Assembly (NCBI GenBank): GCA_902514485.1
Contig: CABXQY010000004.1
Coordinates: 1-38,558, forward strand
DNA: 38,558 bases
From: an uncultured Candidatus Poseidoniales archaeon
Lineage (GTDB): Archaea; Thermoplasmatota; Poseidoniia; Poseidoniales; Thalassarchaeaceae
Reading direction: 5' to 3'
Shown here piece after piece: positions 9,181-17,845 of the stretch. Both the position numbers and the translations under genes were made by a program. How positions within the stretch are numbered: position 1 is the first letter of the stretch; each line of letters opens with the position of its first letter. The notes beneath the pieces are model-generated. The model was not told where the DNA came from. It did no database searches and was given only the letters and a program-made list of their open reading frames with translations.

Positions 9181-11490
9181 TCAATCGTCTCTACGTGGCA
9201 ATAGGAACGCTGCCCCTAGCATACTGATAGTCGCAAGAAGTCCGCCAAATCCGGGCATATTCGGAGCATTTACTCCAGATTCTGAAACGTAACTGTCGGA
9301 CCATGAATCATACAAATCAAATTGATAATCGGGGTGCATGCCAGTTAATTCTAGCGTATCTCCAGCGGAAATCATACCATCCATGTCTACATCCGTGTAA
9401 ACATAAGTTGAGTTGCCTATTTGGCCGGTGAGAGAACTAAGACTTGCTTCTCCCTCAACCATACATTCTGATCTTTCATCAGAATTGCATGATAAGAAGT
9501 TGATTGAGAAGTCGCTCAAAGGCGCCTCGAAAGTTTGATTATCAGCTATAGTGAGGAATAAATCCCTAGGCTCTGAAGTTTCATCATGATCATCATGATC
9601 ATCGTCTTCGACAACCCAAATATGCCCTGCTGCTTCGCAGTTGGCTTCGTCTGAATTGTAGTAATTCTCATGGGTTGTTGTATTGTGGCAATATCCTCCG
9701 TCGTGCTCGTCACCACCATCACCAGGTCCACTGTCTGCAGCAGTCCACATCAATCCAGCATATTCACAATCTTCTTGATTTTCATAAGCTTCATTGATAG
9801 TATGGCTATCCATGTCATAGCAAACCATTCCTGAGTCATCTTCATCAGATCCGTCTTCACAGTCTTCCATTCCATCATTGACCCAATCTGCAGGTATCTC
9901 TTCACCATCGTCACACATCCACATTTCTGGCTCATTGTCCCACTCATCGGATCCATCGTAACAGTCTTCTTCACCGTCATTGACATAATCTGCTGGTATT
10001 TCTTCGCCATCGTTGCACATCCACATTTCTGAACCATCGTTATCATCTTCACCCATGTTGCTTATCCATGAAGATAGTTCATTATAATCAAGTAATCCAT
10101 CGCTATTAGAATCTGAATAATTGAAATGTTCTTGACTTTCAGAACGCTCATCTTCGTCTCCCCATCCTCCATCTTCATAAATGATGAATTGGTCAAATTC
10201 ATCCCAACTTACCATTCCATCATTATTGTAATCCATCATATCGAGCATCATTTCAGGAGATATCTCGTCGCCATGATTATCGGAATCCCACGCAGAAATC
10301 GCGAGAGCAAAGCCTTCAAGTTCATTTATATCTAGTAATCCATTCATGTCATAATCTGATTCATTGAAAATATCGTGTAACTCTTCATTATTTTCTGCGT
10401 CACCTTCTTCGGCCCACGAGTCCCAGAATTCTTCGAAACTAATGTAATTGTCCATATTTGTATCAAACCATTCTAGAACCTGTTCTGCAGAAGGCGATCC
10501 ATTGTCGTCGTCATCGTCATCGTCATGCTCATCGTCACCTTCATCATGGTTATGGAAATCTGGTAATCCATCCCAATGGACCGGGATTGCAGTCTTCGGT
10601 AGTGTTTCATCTACCGTTATTACAACTGCATCGCCCCACATAAGTGTGTAAGACATAATTGAGGTTTCACTCGCATTCGATGTTTCGGTGGAATAAGACA
10701 TAAGTTCAGAATTGGCGTCTATCATAACAGACAAATTAATTGTCGTTCCTGTTTCATTGGTGGTCGATAGATCCATGGTTTGGGAATTTGATGATGAATC
10801 AAAAGTTACAGTCATAGTAGCATTTGCCATATCAAAACCATCATTTTCTAAATCCTCAAGCATTGATGGTTCCTCATCTGACATCTCATCTCCCATTGAC
10901 ATAAGGGACCCGAAAGAGCCGCTCATCATCGGGATTACCCATTCCATGACATCAGGTGATGCATCTCTGGTTTGATATGTTTCATCGACACTCTCTCCTG
11001 CCATTTGGCTGGCCATTAATCCACTCATTTCATGATGAACATTTACGACCTCTCCTACTTGTGTCATCGTATTAGTGATCGAGATCATTGGTTCAAGTTC
11101 TAGAGTCAATTGCACATGAGCTGCATTGGCGGATAGATTAACCATTACTACTTCTTCAATGGTCATCATTTCATCGCCTGTATCTCCAAAATCATCACCC
11201 GCTGGGCCGTTCATATACATAGAATAACCAGCAGTAGTTGTATTCTCATCTAACATACTTTCAATACTAATTTCTTGAGTCATTGCTTCCATAAATACAT
11301 TCATAGAAGCAGCATATATGCAGTCCCCAACAAGCTCAGTTGTAGCGTTTTCATCGTAATTTTTAGCCTGTTCATCCATGCAGCCTAATACATCATCGAT
11401 TAAGTCTTCAAGTGTGTCTTCTGTAAGGCATCCTGAGAGCGGGGTTGAAATTAATAATAGGCTAGCAAGTATAACGGTTACACGGTTCAT
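9181..11490 (-). CDS. Large acidic secreted lipoprotein with EF-hand and LDLa-like repeats and PGF-CTERM-like C-terminus
   Basis: Lipobox LSGC; EF-hand loops (DTNMDNYISFEEF, DYDMNGLLDINEL, DYNNDGMVSWDEF, DSNSDGLLDYNEL); two MWMCxDGEEIPADxVNDGxEDCxDGSDE repeats; C-terminus APNMPGFGGLLATISMLGAAFLLPRRDD. Confidence 0.85.
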   Translation of the reverse strand: MNRVTVILASLLLISTPLSGCLTEDTLEDLIDDVLGCMDEQAKNYDENATTELVGDCIYAASMNVFMEAMTQEISIESMLDENTTTAGYSMYMNGPAGDDFGDTGDEMMTIEEVVMVNLSANAAHVQLTLELEPMISITNTMTQVGEVVNVHHEMSGLMASQMAGESVDETYQTRDASPDVMEWVIPMMSGSFGSLMSMGDEMSDEEPSMLEDLENDGFDMANATMTVTFDSSSNSQTMDLSTTNETGTTINLSVMIDANSELMSYSTETSNASETSIMSYTLMWGDAVVITVDETLPKTAIPVHWDGLPDFHNHDEGDDEHDDDDDDDNGSPSAEQVLEWFDTNMDNYISFEEFWDSWAEEGDAENNEELHDIFNESDYDMNGLLDINELEGFALAISAWDSDNHGDEISPEMMLDMMDYNNDGMVSWDEFDQFIIYEDGGWGDEDERSESQEHFNYSDSNSDGLLDYNELSSWISNMGEDDNDGSEMWMCNDGEEIPADYVNDGEEDCYDGSDEWDNEPEMWMCDDGEEIPADWVNDGMEDCEDGSDEDDSGMVCYDMDSHTINEAYENQEDCEYAGLMWTAADSGPGDGGDEHDGGYCHNTTTHENYYNSDEANCEAAGHIWVVEDDDHDDHDETSEPRDLFLTIADNQTFEAPLSDFSINFLSCNSDERSECMVEGEASLSSLTGQIGNSTYVYTDVDMDGMISAGDTLELTGMHPDYQFDLYDSWSDSYVSESGVNAPNMPGFGGLLATISMLGAAFLLPRRDD

Positions 11491-11618
11491 ATCTTAATGC
11501 GGTGAAAAACCCTTTATGAATAAACCGCCGGATATATCGAATAAGTAAATATATAATTAAAATATTAATTTGAACGAAGAAAGGAAAGGATAACATAACT
11601 CTGTGAAATGGGAAGGAT

Positions 11619-13100
11619 ATGAGTACTCGTATCACTGCTGCTCTTGTTAGCCTAATGATGTGCGCAGTGATGCTTTCAGGATGCTTACAGGCGGATGATG
11701 AAAATAAAATTATTAGCGAGGAATTAGATTCAAATAATGGAGTATTTGTAACCGGAGCAAACGGTCAATCAATCGATATCCCTCCTTTACCTCTAAATTT
11801 TGTTTTTAGTAATGTAGGTGAGGATGGTCCAGAGCCAAGTATTGGAATAACTTCGAGTGGATGTATATTCTTTATTGCAATGGAAAAACCAATGCGTTCA
11901 TGTGATCATGGAGTCACTTGGGAAAATTCGCGTGATTTCACTCAAGCGCCATTCACTAGTGACCCTTACGGCTGGGTAGACCCAGTTACTGATCGTGTAT
12001 TTAATATTCATATGATGGGATTGGAATCTACTTGGATTGGCTGGTCAGATGATGATGGAGAAAGTTGGTTAGGTAATCCTCATGATTCAGGCACTACTCC
12101 TTTGAATGACCATATTAAACTCGCAACGGGACCTTGGGTCAGCGACGGATATGGAATTCCTGGCTCATTATCTCCAATTTATGAAGAGGCAGTATATTTT
12201 TGTTACAATAAAGGATTGGGGATTTTCTGTTTCACTAGTTTTGATGGCGGGGCTACTTTCGAATTAGGGGGTCAGATATTCGGACTAGCCACTGACGATG
12301 GAGGCTTGCATGGAGCGATTACGACCGCTCCGGATGGAACTGTTTACGTTACACCAAGGGTTGAGACTCCCGCAGTAATTTTCTCAAAAGATAATGGTTA
12401 CTCTTGGGAGACTCGAACAATGGGTGAAGATGTCAGTACCCCTAATCCTAGAAAAAATAGTGAGGTTGCGACCGATACAGATTCTAATGCATATCATATA
12501 TGGTCTGGGGCTGATTTTGGAGTATATATGTCGAGAAGTACTGATTCAGGAGAATCTTGGGAAAAAGACAGCATTAGAATAAGTCCAATAGAAGTAATTT
12601 CAACGACTTTTCCTCAAATTGATGCAGGTGACCCAGGGCGGATCGCAATAACATACCTAGGGAGTGAAAATGAGAGTGAATTAGGCGCATTAGATATTGA
12701 TGAAGTTAATTGGACAGGAAATCCTCACTTTGCCAATAATAACGTACACTATCATTTGTATATCACTTACAGCTTAAATGCATTAGACGAAAATCCAATA
12801 TTTCATACGGTAAGAGTTTCTGATGACCCTGTACAAATTGGAAGTATTTGTCTTAACAGTGGGGACTGTAGAGATATAGGCGGATCTAATAGGAATTTAC
12901 TTGACTTCAACGATTTACATATCGATAGAGATGGCCGGGTTTATGTCGCGTTTGCAGATGGTTGTACTGGAACCTGCGCGAGTGGAAATAATTCACAGCC
13001 TGAAGATTCACGCAGTAAAACTGGTGGAGTTTACTATCTTGAAAATGGCCCAAGTCTATACGAATCCGTTGGTGACTTAGTAGAATTGATTATGGAATGA
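11619..13100 (+). CDS. Secreted lipoprotein with BNR/sialidase-like repeats
   Basis: Lipobox MLSGC; repeated SxDGGxTW-like Asp-box motifs (SDDDGESWLGN, SFDGGATFELG, SKDNGYSWETR, STDSGESWEKD). Confidence 0.75.
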   Translation: MSTRITAALVSLMMCAVMLSGCLQADDENKIISEELDSNNGVFVTGANGQSIDIPPLPLNFVFSNVGEDGPEPSIGITSSGCIFFIAMEKPMRSCDHGVTWENSRDFTQAPFTSDPYGWVDPVTDRVFNIHMMGLESTWIGWSDDDGESWLGNPHDSGTTPLNDHIKLATGPWVSDGYGIPGSLSPIYEEAVYFCYNKGLGIFCFTSFDGGATFELGGQIFGLATDDGGLHGAITTAPDGTVYVTPRVETPAVIFSKDNGYSWETRTMGEDVSTPNPRKNSEVATDTDSNAYHIWSGADFGVYMSRSTDSGESWEKDSIRISPIEVISTTFPQIDAGDPGRIAITYLGSENESELGALDIDEVNWTGNPHFANNNVHYHLYITYSLNALDENPIFHTVRVSDDPVQIGSICLNSGDCRDIGGSNRNLLDFNDLHIDRDGRVYVAFADGCTGTCASGNNSQPEDSRSKTGGVYYLENGPSLYESVGDLVELIME

Positions 13101-13103
13101 TTT

Positions 13104-13871
13104 ATGAAAATAAGACTTCATCAATTTCTCTCTAAATGTGGGATTTTCGAATCAAAAAACGATGTAAAGAAAGCTATTTGGTCCGGTGAAATTGAAGTTA
13201 ATGGATCAATAATGAAAGATATGAAATTTGAGTTTAATACAAATAAGAAATCTGTAACTTATAGAGGTAAAATTCTCAAATTACCCACAAAAAATTATTA
13301 TTTTATAGTAAACAAACCAACTGGGTATATTTGTTCAAGATTAAGTAGCCAAGAAAAAATATTAGGAAAGAAATCTATCTTTGAAATTTTTAAAAATAAT
13401 CTTTCAAAGAGTGTATACCAATCATTAGTAACGGTAGGAAGACTTGATGAAGATACAACCGGGCTTCTATTAGTAACCACTGATGGAAAGTTAGTAGATC
13501 GAATTACAAACCCTAATAATCACGTACCAAAAAAATATCTTGTTGATACGGAATTGGATATTATTGAAGAAGAAGTTTCTGCAATCAGAAAGGGCGTAGA
13601 TATCAAAATTATAGAGGAAAACTTTACTGAAAAATATACTTCAAGGCCTGCAAAAATAATTCTGCAAGATAAAAATCAAGCAATTTTGATTATTGATGAA
13701 GGGAAGAAAAGACAAATTAGACGTATGTTTGACTCGATGGGAAACTATGTAGTCTCTATACATAGATTGGCTATAGGAAATATGAACCTAGATGATTTTA
13801 ATATCAACCAAGGTGAGTTTGAAGAAATTACTCTAGAAAAAATCAATAAAACTATTATTATGCAAAAATGA
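13104..13871 (+). CDS. RsuA/RluB/RluE-type pseudouridine synthase (S4 domain)
   Basis: S4-like N-terminus IRLHQFLSKCGIFESKNDVKKAIWSGEIEVNG; catalytic motif VGRLDEDTTGLLLVTTDG; EGKKRQIRRMFDSMG. Confidence 0.88.
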   Translation: MKIRLHQFLSKCGIFESKNDVKKAIWSGEIEVNGSIMKDMKFEFNTNKKSVTYRGKILKLPTKNYYFIVNKPTGYICSRLSSQEKILGKKSIFEIFKNNLSKSVYQSLVTVGRLDEDTTGLLLVTTDGKLVDRITNPNNHVPKKYLVDTELDIIEEEVSAIRKGVDIKIIEENFTEKYTSRPAKIILQDKNQAILIIDEGKKRQIRRMFDSMGNYVVSIHRLAIGNMNLDDFNINQGEFEEITLEKINKTIIMQK

Positions 13872-13889
13872 CAAAAACACTATGGAAAT

Positions 13890-14636
13890 CTACTGTTCGT
13901 CATACTTAATCTCGAGTAAGTCTCTTTCAATTTCTTGTGCCTTTGTAAATAATACATGATTCTCTTTATGTATATGAGCAAAAGTATCCTTTTCAAATAG
14001 TGCTAATTCTCCAAAAAGAGCTCTGTATGTATTACAAGCATGTGCAGGAGGAGTGAAAGAATTTGTTAATTCTCTTAATTTGGCTAAAGCTTGGCCAGCA
14101 GTATAATGTTCGATAAACATTGCACGTATTGGATTTCGAACACTTCCACAATGACTATTAGAATATGTTTTTGAAGCATCAAGTTGCCTTATCAACGGAA
14201 ATAATATTTGCTCTTCTTTCAACATATGAGGTTCTAATTCGTTCCGGAGCTGTTGAAACACCAATGCGACCTCTTTCAAATGGGGCTCTCTTTCCCCATG
14301 GACCCTAGCAACTTTATCGGCATGCTGATTTATTATTGCTAAATTTTGCTTAAGGAAGACATGGTGCGTGTTTTCAATATGATCGCATAATTCTGTGGCA
14401 CTCATTTTATCAAATTCTCCCCGGACTGACTTACTATTCATTAAATCAACATGCCTAATTTCAGAAATGACTTTATCGATTTGAATATCTTTTTCTTCAC
14501 ATGTTTTGGAAAGAGTTTCTCTTCCTCCACAACAGAAATCAATACCAAATTTTGAAAGAACTATTCCCCTAACCGGTAATTCTGTGACAATATCGCATAC
14601 TCTTGTTTCAGCTAAACTAATTTTCTGAGTTCTCAT
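13890..14636 (-). CDS. RIC-family (YtfE/ScdA) di-iron iron-sulfur cluster repair protein
   Basis: ScdA_N-type VCDIVTELPVRGIVLSKFGIDFCCGGRETLSKTCEEK followed by hemerythrin-like region with HIENTHHVFLKQNL, EPHMLKEEQILFPLI, EHYTAGQAL, HIHKENHVLF. ORF track start 14663; internal ATG 14636 preferred. Confidence 0.88.
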   Translation of the reverse strand: MRTQKISLAETRVCDIVTELPVRGIVLSKFGIDFCCGGRETLSKTCEEKDIQIDKVISEIRHVDLMNSKSVRGEFDKMSATELCDHIENTHHVFLKQNLAIINQHADKVARVHGEREPHLKEVALVFQQLRNELEPHMLKEEQILFPLIRQLDASKTYSNSHCGSVRNPIRAMFIEHYTAGQALAKLRELTNSFTPPAHACNTYRALFGELALFEKDTFAHIHKENHVLFTKAQEIERDLLEIKYDEQ

Positions 14637-14673
14637 GTTATTTCCACTAGCCAAATAGAACAAGATTACTTTT

Positions 14674-14687
14674 ACGAATATGTTCGG
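14674..14687 (-). promoter_or_regulatory. Candidate operator CCGAACATATTCGT upstream of the RIC gene
   Basis: Minus strand reads CCGAACATATTCGT-AAAAG-TAATCTTG, ending about 38 nt before the 14636 start; 12-bp core identical to the cox-operon site at 22455-22466. Confidence 0.5.
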
Positions 14688-15176
14688 CTAATTATCAATT
14701 CTTGATACAAATAAAATACCATTTCTGGAATTACCTGTTTCTCCACAATATATTGAACAATCAACCGAAACTTCGCCTACGCCGGGTATGTTGACTATAC
14801 ATGATCCTTGGCTTGAGTATGAAAAATTACCTACGATGCTAGCTAAAAAGTCAACATTATTAACTCGTTTATTAGATAATTTCTTTGATATGTTATACCC
14901 TTCAAGATCAAAAGTATCTGGTATATAATGACCGAATGATGATGAATTAAAGCTCAGTCGAATATATTCTCCTTGTGATACTTCGAAAGTATCATTCGAT
15001 TGAAAGTCCATCTCAATAATAGTCCATTGACCGATCACACATTCTTCTTCAAAAAGAATTTCTTTCTCCTCACATGACTGAAGGGCGGGGTATGAGAGGC
15101 ACCCCCCTAATAATGGAATAAATAAAGTTCCAATTAATAGGAGAGCCCCTCCTTTCAGACTTCTTATTCTATTCAT
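14688..15176 (-). CDS. Hypothetical lipoprotein
   Basis: N-terminus LLIGTLFIPLLGGCLSYP lipobox; overlaps the end of the nirK-like gene. Confidence 0.65.
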   Translation of the reverse strand: MNRIRSLKGGALLLIGTLFIPLLGGCLSYPALQSCEEKEILFEEECVIGQWTIIEMDFQSNDTFEVSQGEYIRLSFNSSSFGHYIPDTFDLEGYNISKKLSNKRVNNVDFLASIVGNFSYSSQGSCIVNIPGVGEVSVDCSIYCGETGNSRNGILFVSRIDN

Positions 15177-16618
15177 AAGTCATCATTAATGACAGTCTCA
15201 TTATTAGATCCTGTGACACTGATAATTCCAACTGCACCCTTATGGAATGCCCTAGTCAAAGCATGATCAACTAGTACGTAATTCGCAGGTACATCAAACG
15301 TCACATCGACTACTACGGCTCCACCTGGATTCACCGAAACTGTCTGAACACTTTTCATTGGAGGAGTCACTAAATCTCCTAAATTGTATACATTATCAAA
15401 AATTTCACCTATCAGATGGAATGATGAAATTGTATTGGGGCCACCTACTCCAAAGTATATTCTCATTGTATCTCCAACTTCAGCATTTATTGTGTTTTCT
15501 CCTGTAAATGTTGCAAATTTACCGTTAAATACCACATAAGTCGGCCTTTCTTCAAATAAAGCATTATCATCAAATTCTTGGTGTCCTTCGGTTCCGGGCC
15601 TCCATTTAGTGTAGATATCTCCTTGCATCAAATAAAGTTCTACATCAACCTCTGGAAGAGCTACTTCGGGTTCGATTAAGATCATTCCATACATTCCCTT
15701 ACTGATATGTGTAGGGATATCTGGGGTGGCACAATGGTACACAAACAATCCAGGATGCATTGCTTGGAATGAAAATACAGATGTCGTGCCTGGTGCTGCT
15801 TCTGTAGCTGCGGCTCCTCCACCTTGCCCGGTTACTGAGTGAAAGTCAACATTGTGATGCATCATATTATCTTCTAAATTAGTAAAATGAACAAAAACAG
15901 TATCTCCAACTCTTGCTCGAAACATCGGGCCGGGAACTGTTCCGTTGTAAGTCCAGTAAGTGAATGTGGTTCCATCTTGGATTTCAGCTACTAGTTCAAC
16001 CGCTTCCATGTATATGTGTACATCTGCTGCTTCATCTCTTCCTGTGGGTTCTGGGACATCTAGCGGATCACGGGCGATATTGTCTGTATCGACTTCTAGG
16101 GCTGTCCCTATTTGCTCTGTAGGTCCAACACCATTACCAATCCCTGACCCGACGATGATTTTACCTTCCATGCCGCCTACTCGGTGACCTGATATGCTGC
16201 AATAATAGAAAAATGTGCCTTCATCTGTAGCAATAAATGATAATGTATCAACTGAATTTTCTGTTACTAATTGTTCAGTTGAAACATCATAGAATTCTAT
16301 AGTAATGTCGTGAAGATTCGCTTCACCCATAATTAGAGTTATACTAACTTTATCATTTAAATCTACATTTAAATCAGGATTATCAATACCGTCAATTTCT
16401 CCACCCGAACCAATATACTTCATGTTCTTTCCAACTAATGTGAAAGATACCTCAGATGCCTCTTCGTATATTACACACTGGTTGGTTGCGGTGTCAAGAG
16501 TGGTTCCTGCACCACAAAATATGTCATTTCCGGCACACCCACTCAAAGCAGTTGTACCAATCAATAACAAAGTCATAGCTAAAGCTTTCATTCTCTTTCT
16601 TTTATTTATATTCAACAT
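15173..16618 (-). CDS. nirK: Copper-containing nitrite reductase (NirK family) lipoprotein with additional N-terminal cupredoxin domain
   Basis: HNVDFHSVTG (T1/T2 His and catalytic Asp), VYHCATPDIPTHISKGM (His-Cys, His, Met), SFHLIGEIFDNV (catalytic His), VDHALTRAFHKGAVG (T2 His). N-terminal extension has a second cupredoxin with FFYYCSISGHRVGGM. Lipobox ALSGC. Confidence 0.88.
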   Translation of the reverse strand: MLNINKRKRMKALAMTLLLIGTTALSGCAGNDIFCGAGTTLDTATNQCVIYEEASEVSFTLVGKNMKYIGSGGEIDGIDNPDLNVDLNDKVSITLIMGEANLHDITIEFYDVSTEQLVTENSVDTLSFIATDEGTFFYYCSISGHRVGGMEGKIIVGSGIGNGVGPTEQIGTALEVDTDNIARDPLDVPEPTGRDEAADVHIYMEAVELVAEIQDGTTFTYWTYNGTVPGPMFRARVGDTVFVHFTNLEDNMMHHNVDFHSVTGQGGGAAATEAAPGTTSVFSFQAMHPGLFVYHCATPDIPTHISKGMYGMILIEPEVALPEVDVELYLMQGDIYTKWRPGTEGHQEFDDNALFEERPTYVVFNGKFATFTGENTINAEVGDTMRIYFGVGGPNTISSFHLIGEIFDNVYNLGDLVTPPMKSVQTVSVNPGGAVVVDVTFDVPANYVLVDHALTRAFHKGAVGIISVTGSNNETVINDDL

Positions 16619-16670
16619 TTAGGTTATTCCCCTGATTCGAGGCTGAGGGGATTAGAACAATAACTGACTC

Positions 16671-16684
16671 CCGAACATGGAAGG
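16671..16684 (-). promoter_or_regulatory. Candidate degenerate operator CCTTCCATGTTCGG upstream of nirK
   Basis: 11/14 match to CCGAACATGTTCGG; minus strand continues GAGTCAG-TTATTGTT; about 53 nt before the nirK start. Confidence 0.35.
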
Positions 16685-16695
16685 ATTTGAAAGAA

Positions 16696-17826
16696 TCAAT
16701 CCCGATATTGTATCCATTCTTGCTGCATGTATACATTCACTAGTTTATCTTCATCTTCTAAAGTTGGGATGGTTGAATTGATATATTCTTTCCACTCTTT
16801 AGAGTCTCCTTCAAAGGCCTTTCCTTCTGTAGTAAATCTCTTACCTGCATATTTTCCTATTTTTCGATTAAATTTGTTTGAAGGAATTATTATTTCATCT
16901 TGATCTGCTGCCCTAAATTTTGAAATGCTTCTCATTTGATTTTTTATCTCTTCAAAGTATAAATTTCTACTATATTCATTGAGATGGTTTCTGTCTGCTT
17001 CTCCCTCGGAATTGCGCTCATCAAAACGACCCTTGATTCCATAGACATAAGCCCAATGTGCACTAGAAGAATCGTCCGTACCAAAAAGGTCTAATGCAGT
17101 ACTGACCCATTTATTGATATATTTCTGTAAAATACGGCATGGAATTATTCCTTGTTTTACAATTCTGCGTAATCCGTTAGCTCCGGTTCCTAAATGAAAG
17201 GATTCTTCTTTCAACATAGGTCCCATGGATGCAGCTAGGGGTTGGAATGAAGATGTACTCAACATATTTAGTTGATATTTGCCATCTCTATCAATGAAAT
17301 TAGTATAACAAAAGAAGTCTAGCCAATGTTCAATTGGAGTATTAAATGTACCCAAAATACGTGTACCTTCGCTCGCATTTCTTTCCAAGAGTTTGGAGGC
17401 TTCTCGGACTCCCTGTGTGTCAAAATAGGTACATAAAATGTATGCCATTTGCCACCCATGCCTCTGTTCTTCACACATCACCCGAAGTGCGGATTTACGA
17501 TCATATTCTGTTGGTGCCGATTTTAATAAATGGCTTTGTTGCTCGACACTAGCGAATTCTGTATCTCCTTGAACAGTAATCATACTAATGATCGCATCTC
17601 GGATATTCTGCTGAGGAATTTGTGCCCTGCGTTTCCATTTAGGCATCTCTTTAAAATCCCCATATTCGATTAATTCCCCTGCAGAATCCCAATCAAATTT
17701 TATATCAAATTTGTAATCTCCAAGCCAAGAAGGATCAAATCCAATTCTCCGTTGCCAATCTTGGAAATCTTTAATCCAAACTTCAAAGCTAGGAAGGTAG
17801 TCATCAACTTTACTTTCTTTTACCAT
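16696..17826 (-). CDS. Ferritin-like diiron protein related to PaaA/PaaC/BoxB-type oxygenase subunits
   Basis: Diiron-like spacing: ...TEFASVEQQSHLL...MCEEQRHGWQM...PIEHWLDFF...MLKEESFHLGTG (two ExxH motifs, EEQRH and EESFH). Confidence 0.65.
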   Translation of the reverse strand: MVKESKVDDYLPSFEVWIKDFQDWQRRIGFDPSWLGDYKFDIKFDWDSAGELIEYGDFKEMPKWKRRAQIPQQNIRDAIISMITVQGDTEFASVEQQSHLLKSAPTEYDRKSALRVMCEEQRHGWQMAYILCTYFDTQGVREASKLLERNASEGTRILGTFNTPIEHWLDFFCYTNFIDRDGKYQLNMLSTSSFQPLAASMGPMLKEESFHLGTGANGLRRIVKQGIIPCRILQKYINKWVSTALDLFGTDDSSSAHWAYVYGIKGRFDERNSEGEADRNHLNEYSRNLYFEEIKNQMRSISKFRAADQDEIIIPSNKFNRKIGKYAGKRFTTEGKAFEGDSKEWKEYINSTIPTLEDEDKLVNVYMQQEWIQYRD

Positions 17827-17845
17827 ATTTTCACAACATTAAATA

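Noticed and set aside
9251-9264. CCGGGCATATTCGG resembles the CCGAAYATRTTCGG operator
   Set aside because: Lies inside the coding sequence for the PGF-CTERM-like tail, is not near a start codon, and mismatches the left half-site; probably chance.
9575-9610. Short tandem-like repeat (catcatgatcatcatgatcatcg)
   Set aside because: Encodes an Asp/His-rich stretch (DDDHDDHDE) of the lipoprotein; ordinary low-complexity coding repeat, not a CRISPR or regulatory array.
9546-10052. Minus-strand ORFs in alternate frames (9546-9731, 9750-10052) rich in Met/Ile/Thr
   Set aside because: Out-of-frame shadows of the lipoprotein gene with skewed composition.
10448-10975. Plus-strand ORFs rich in Ser/His (10448-10651, 10458-10643, 10712-10975)
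   Set aside because: Antisense to the acidic Asp/Glu-rich lipoprotein; low-complexity shadow ORFs.
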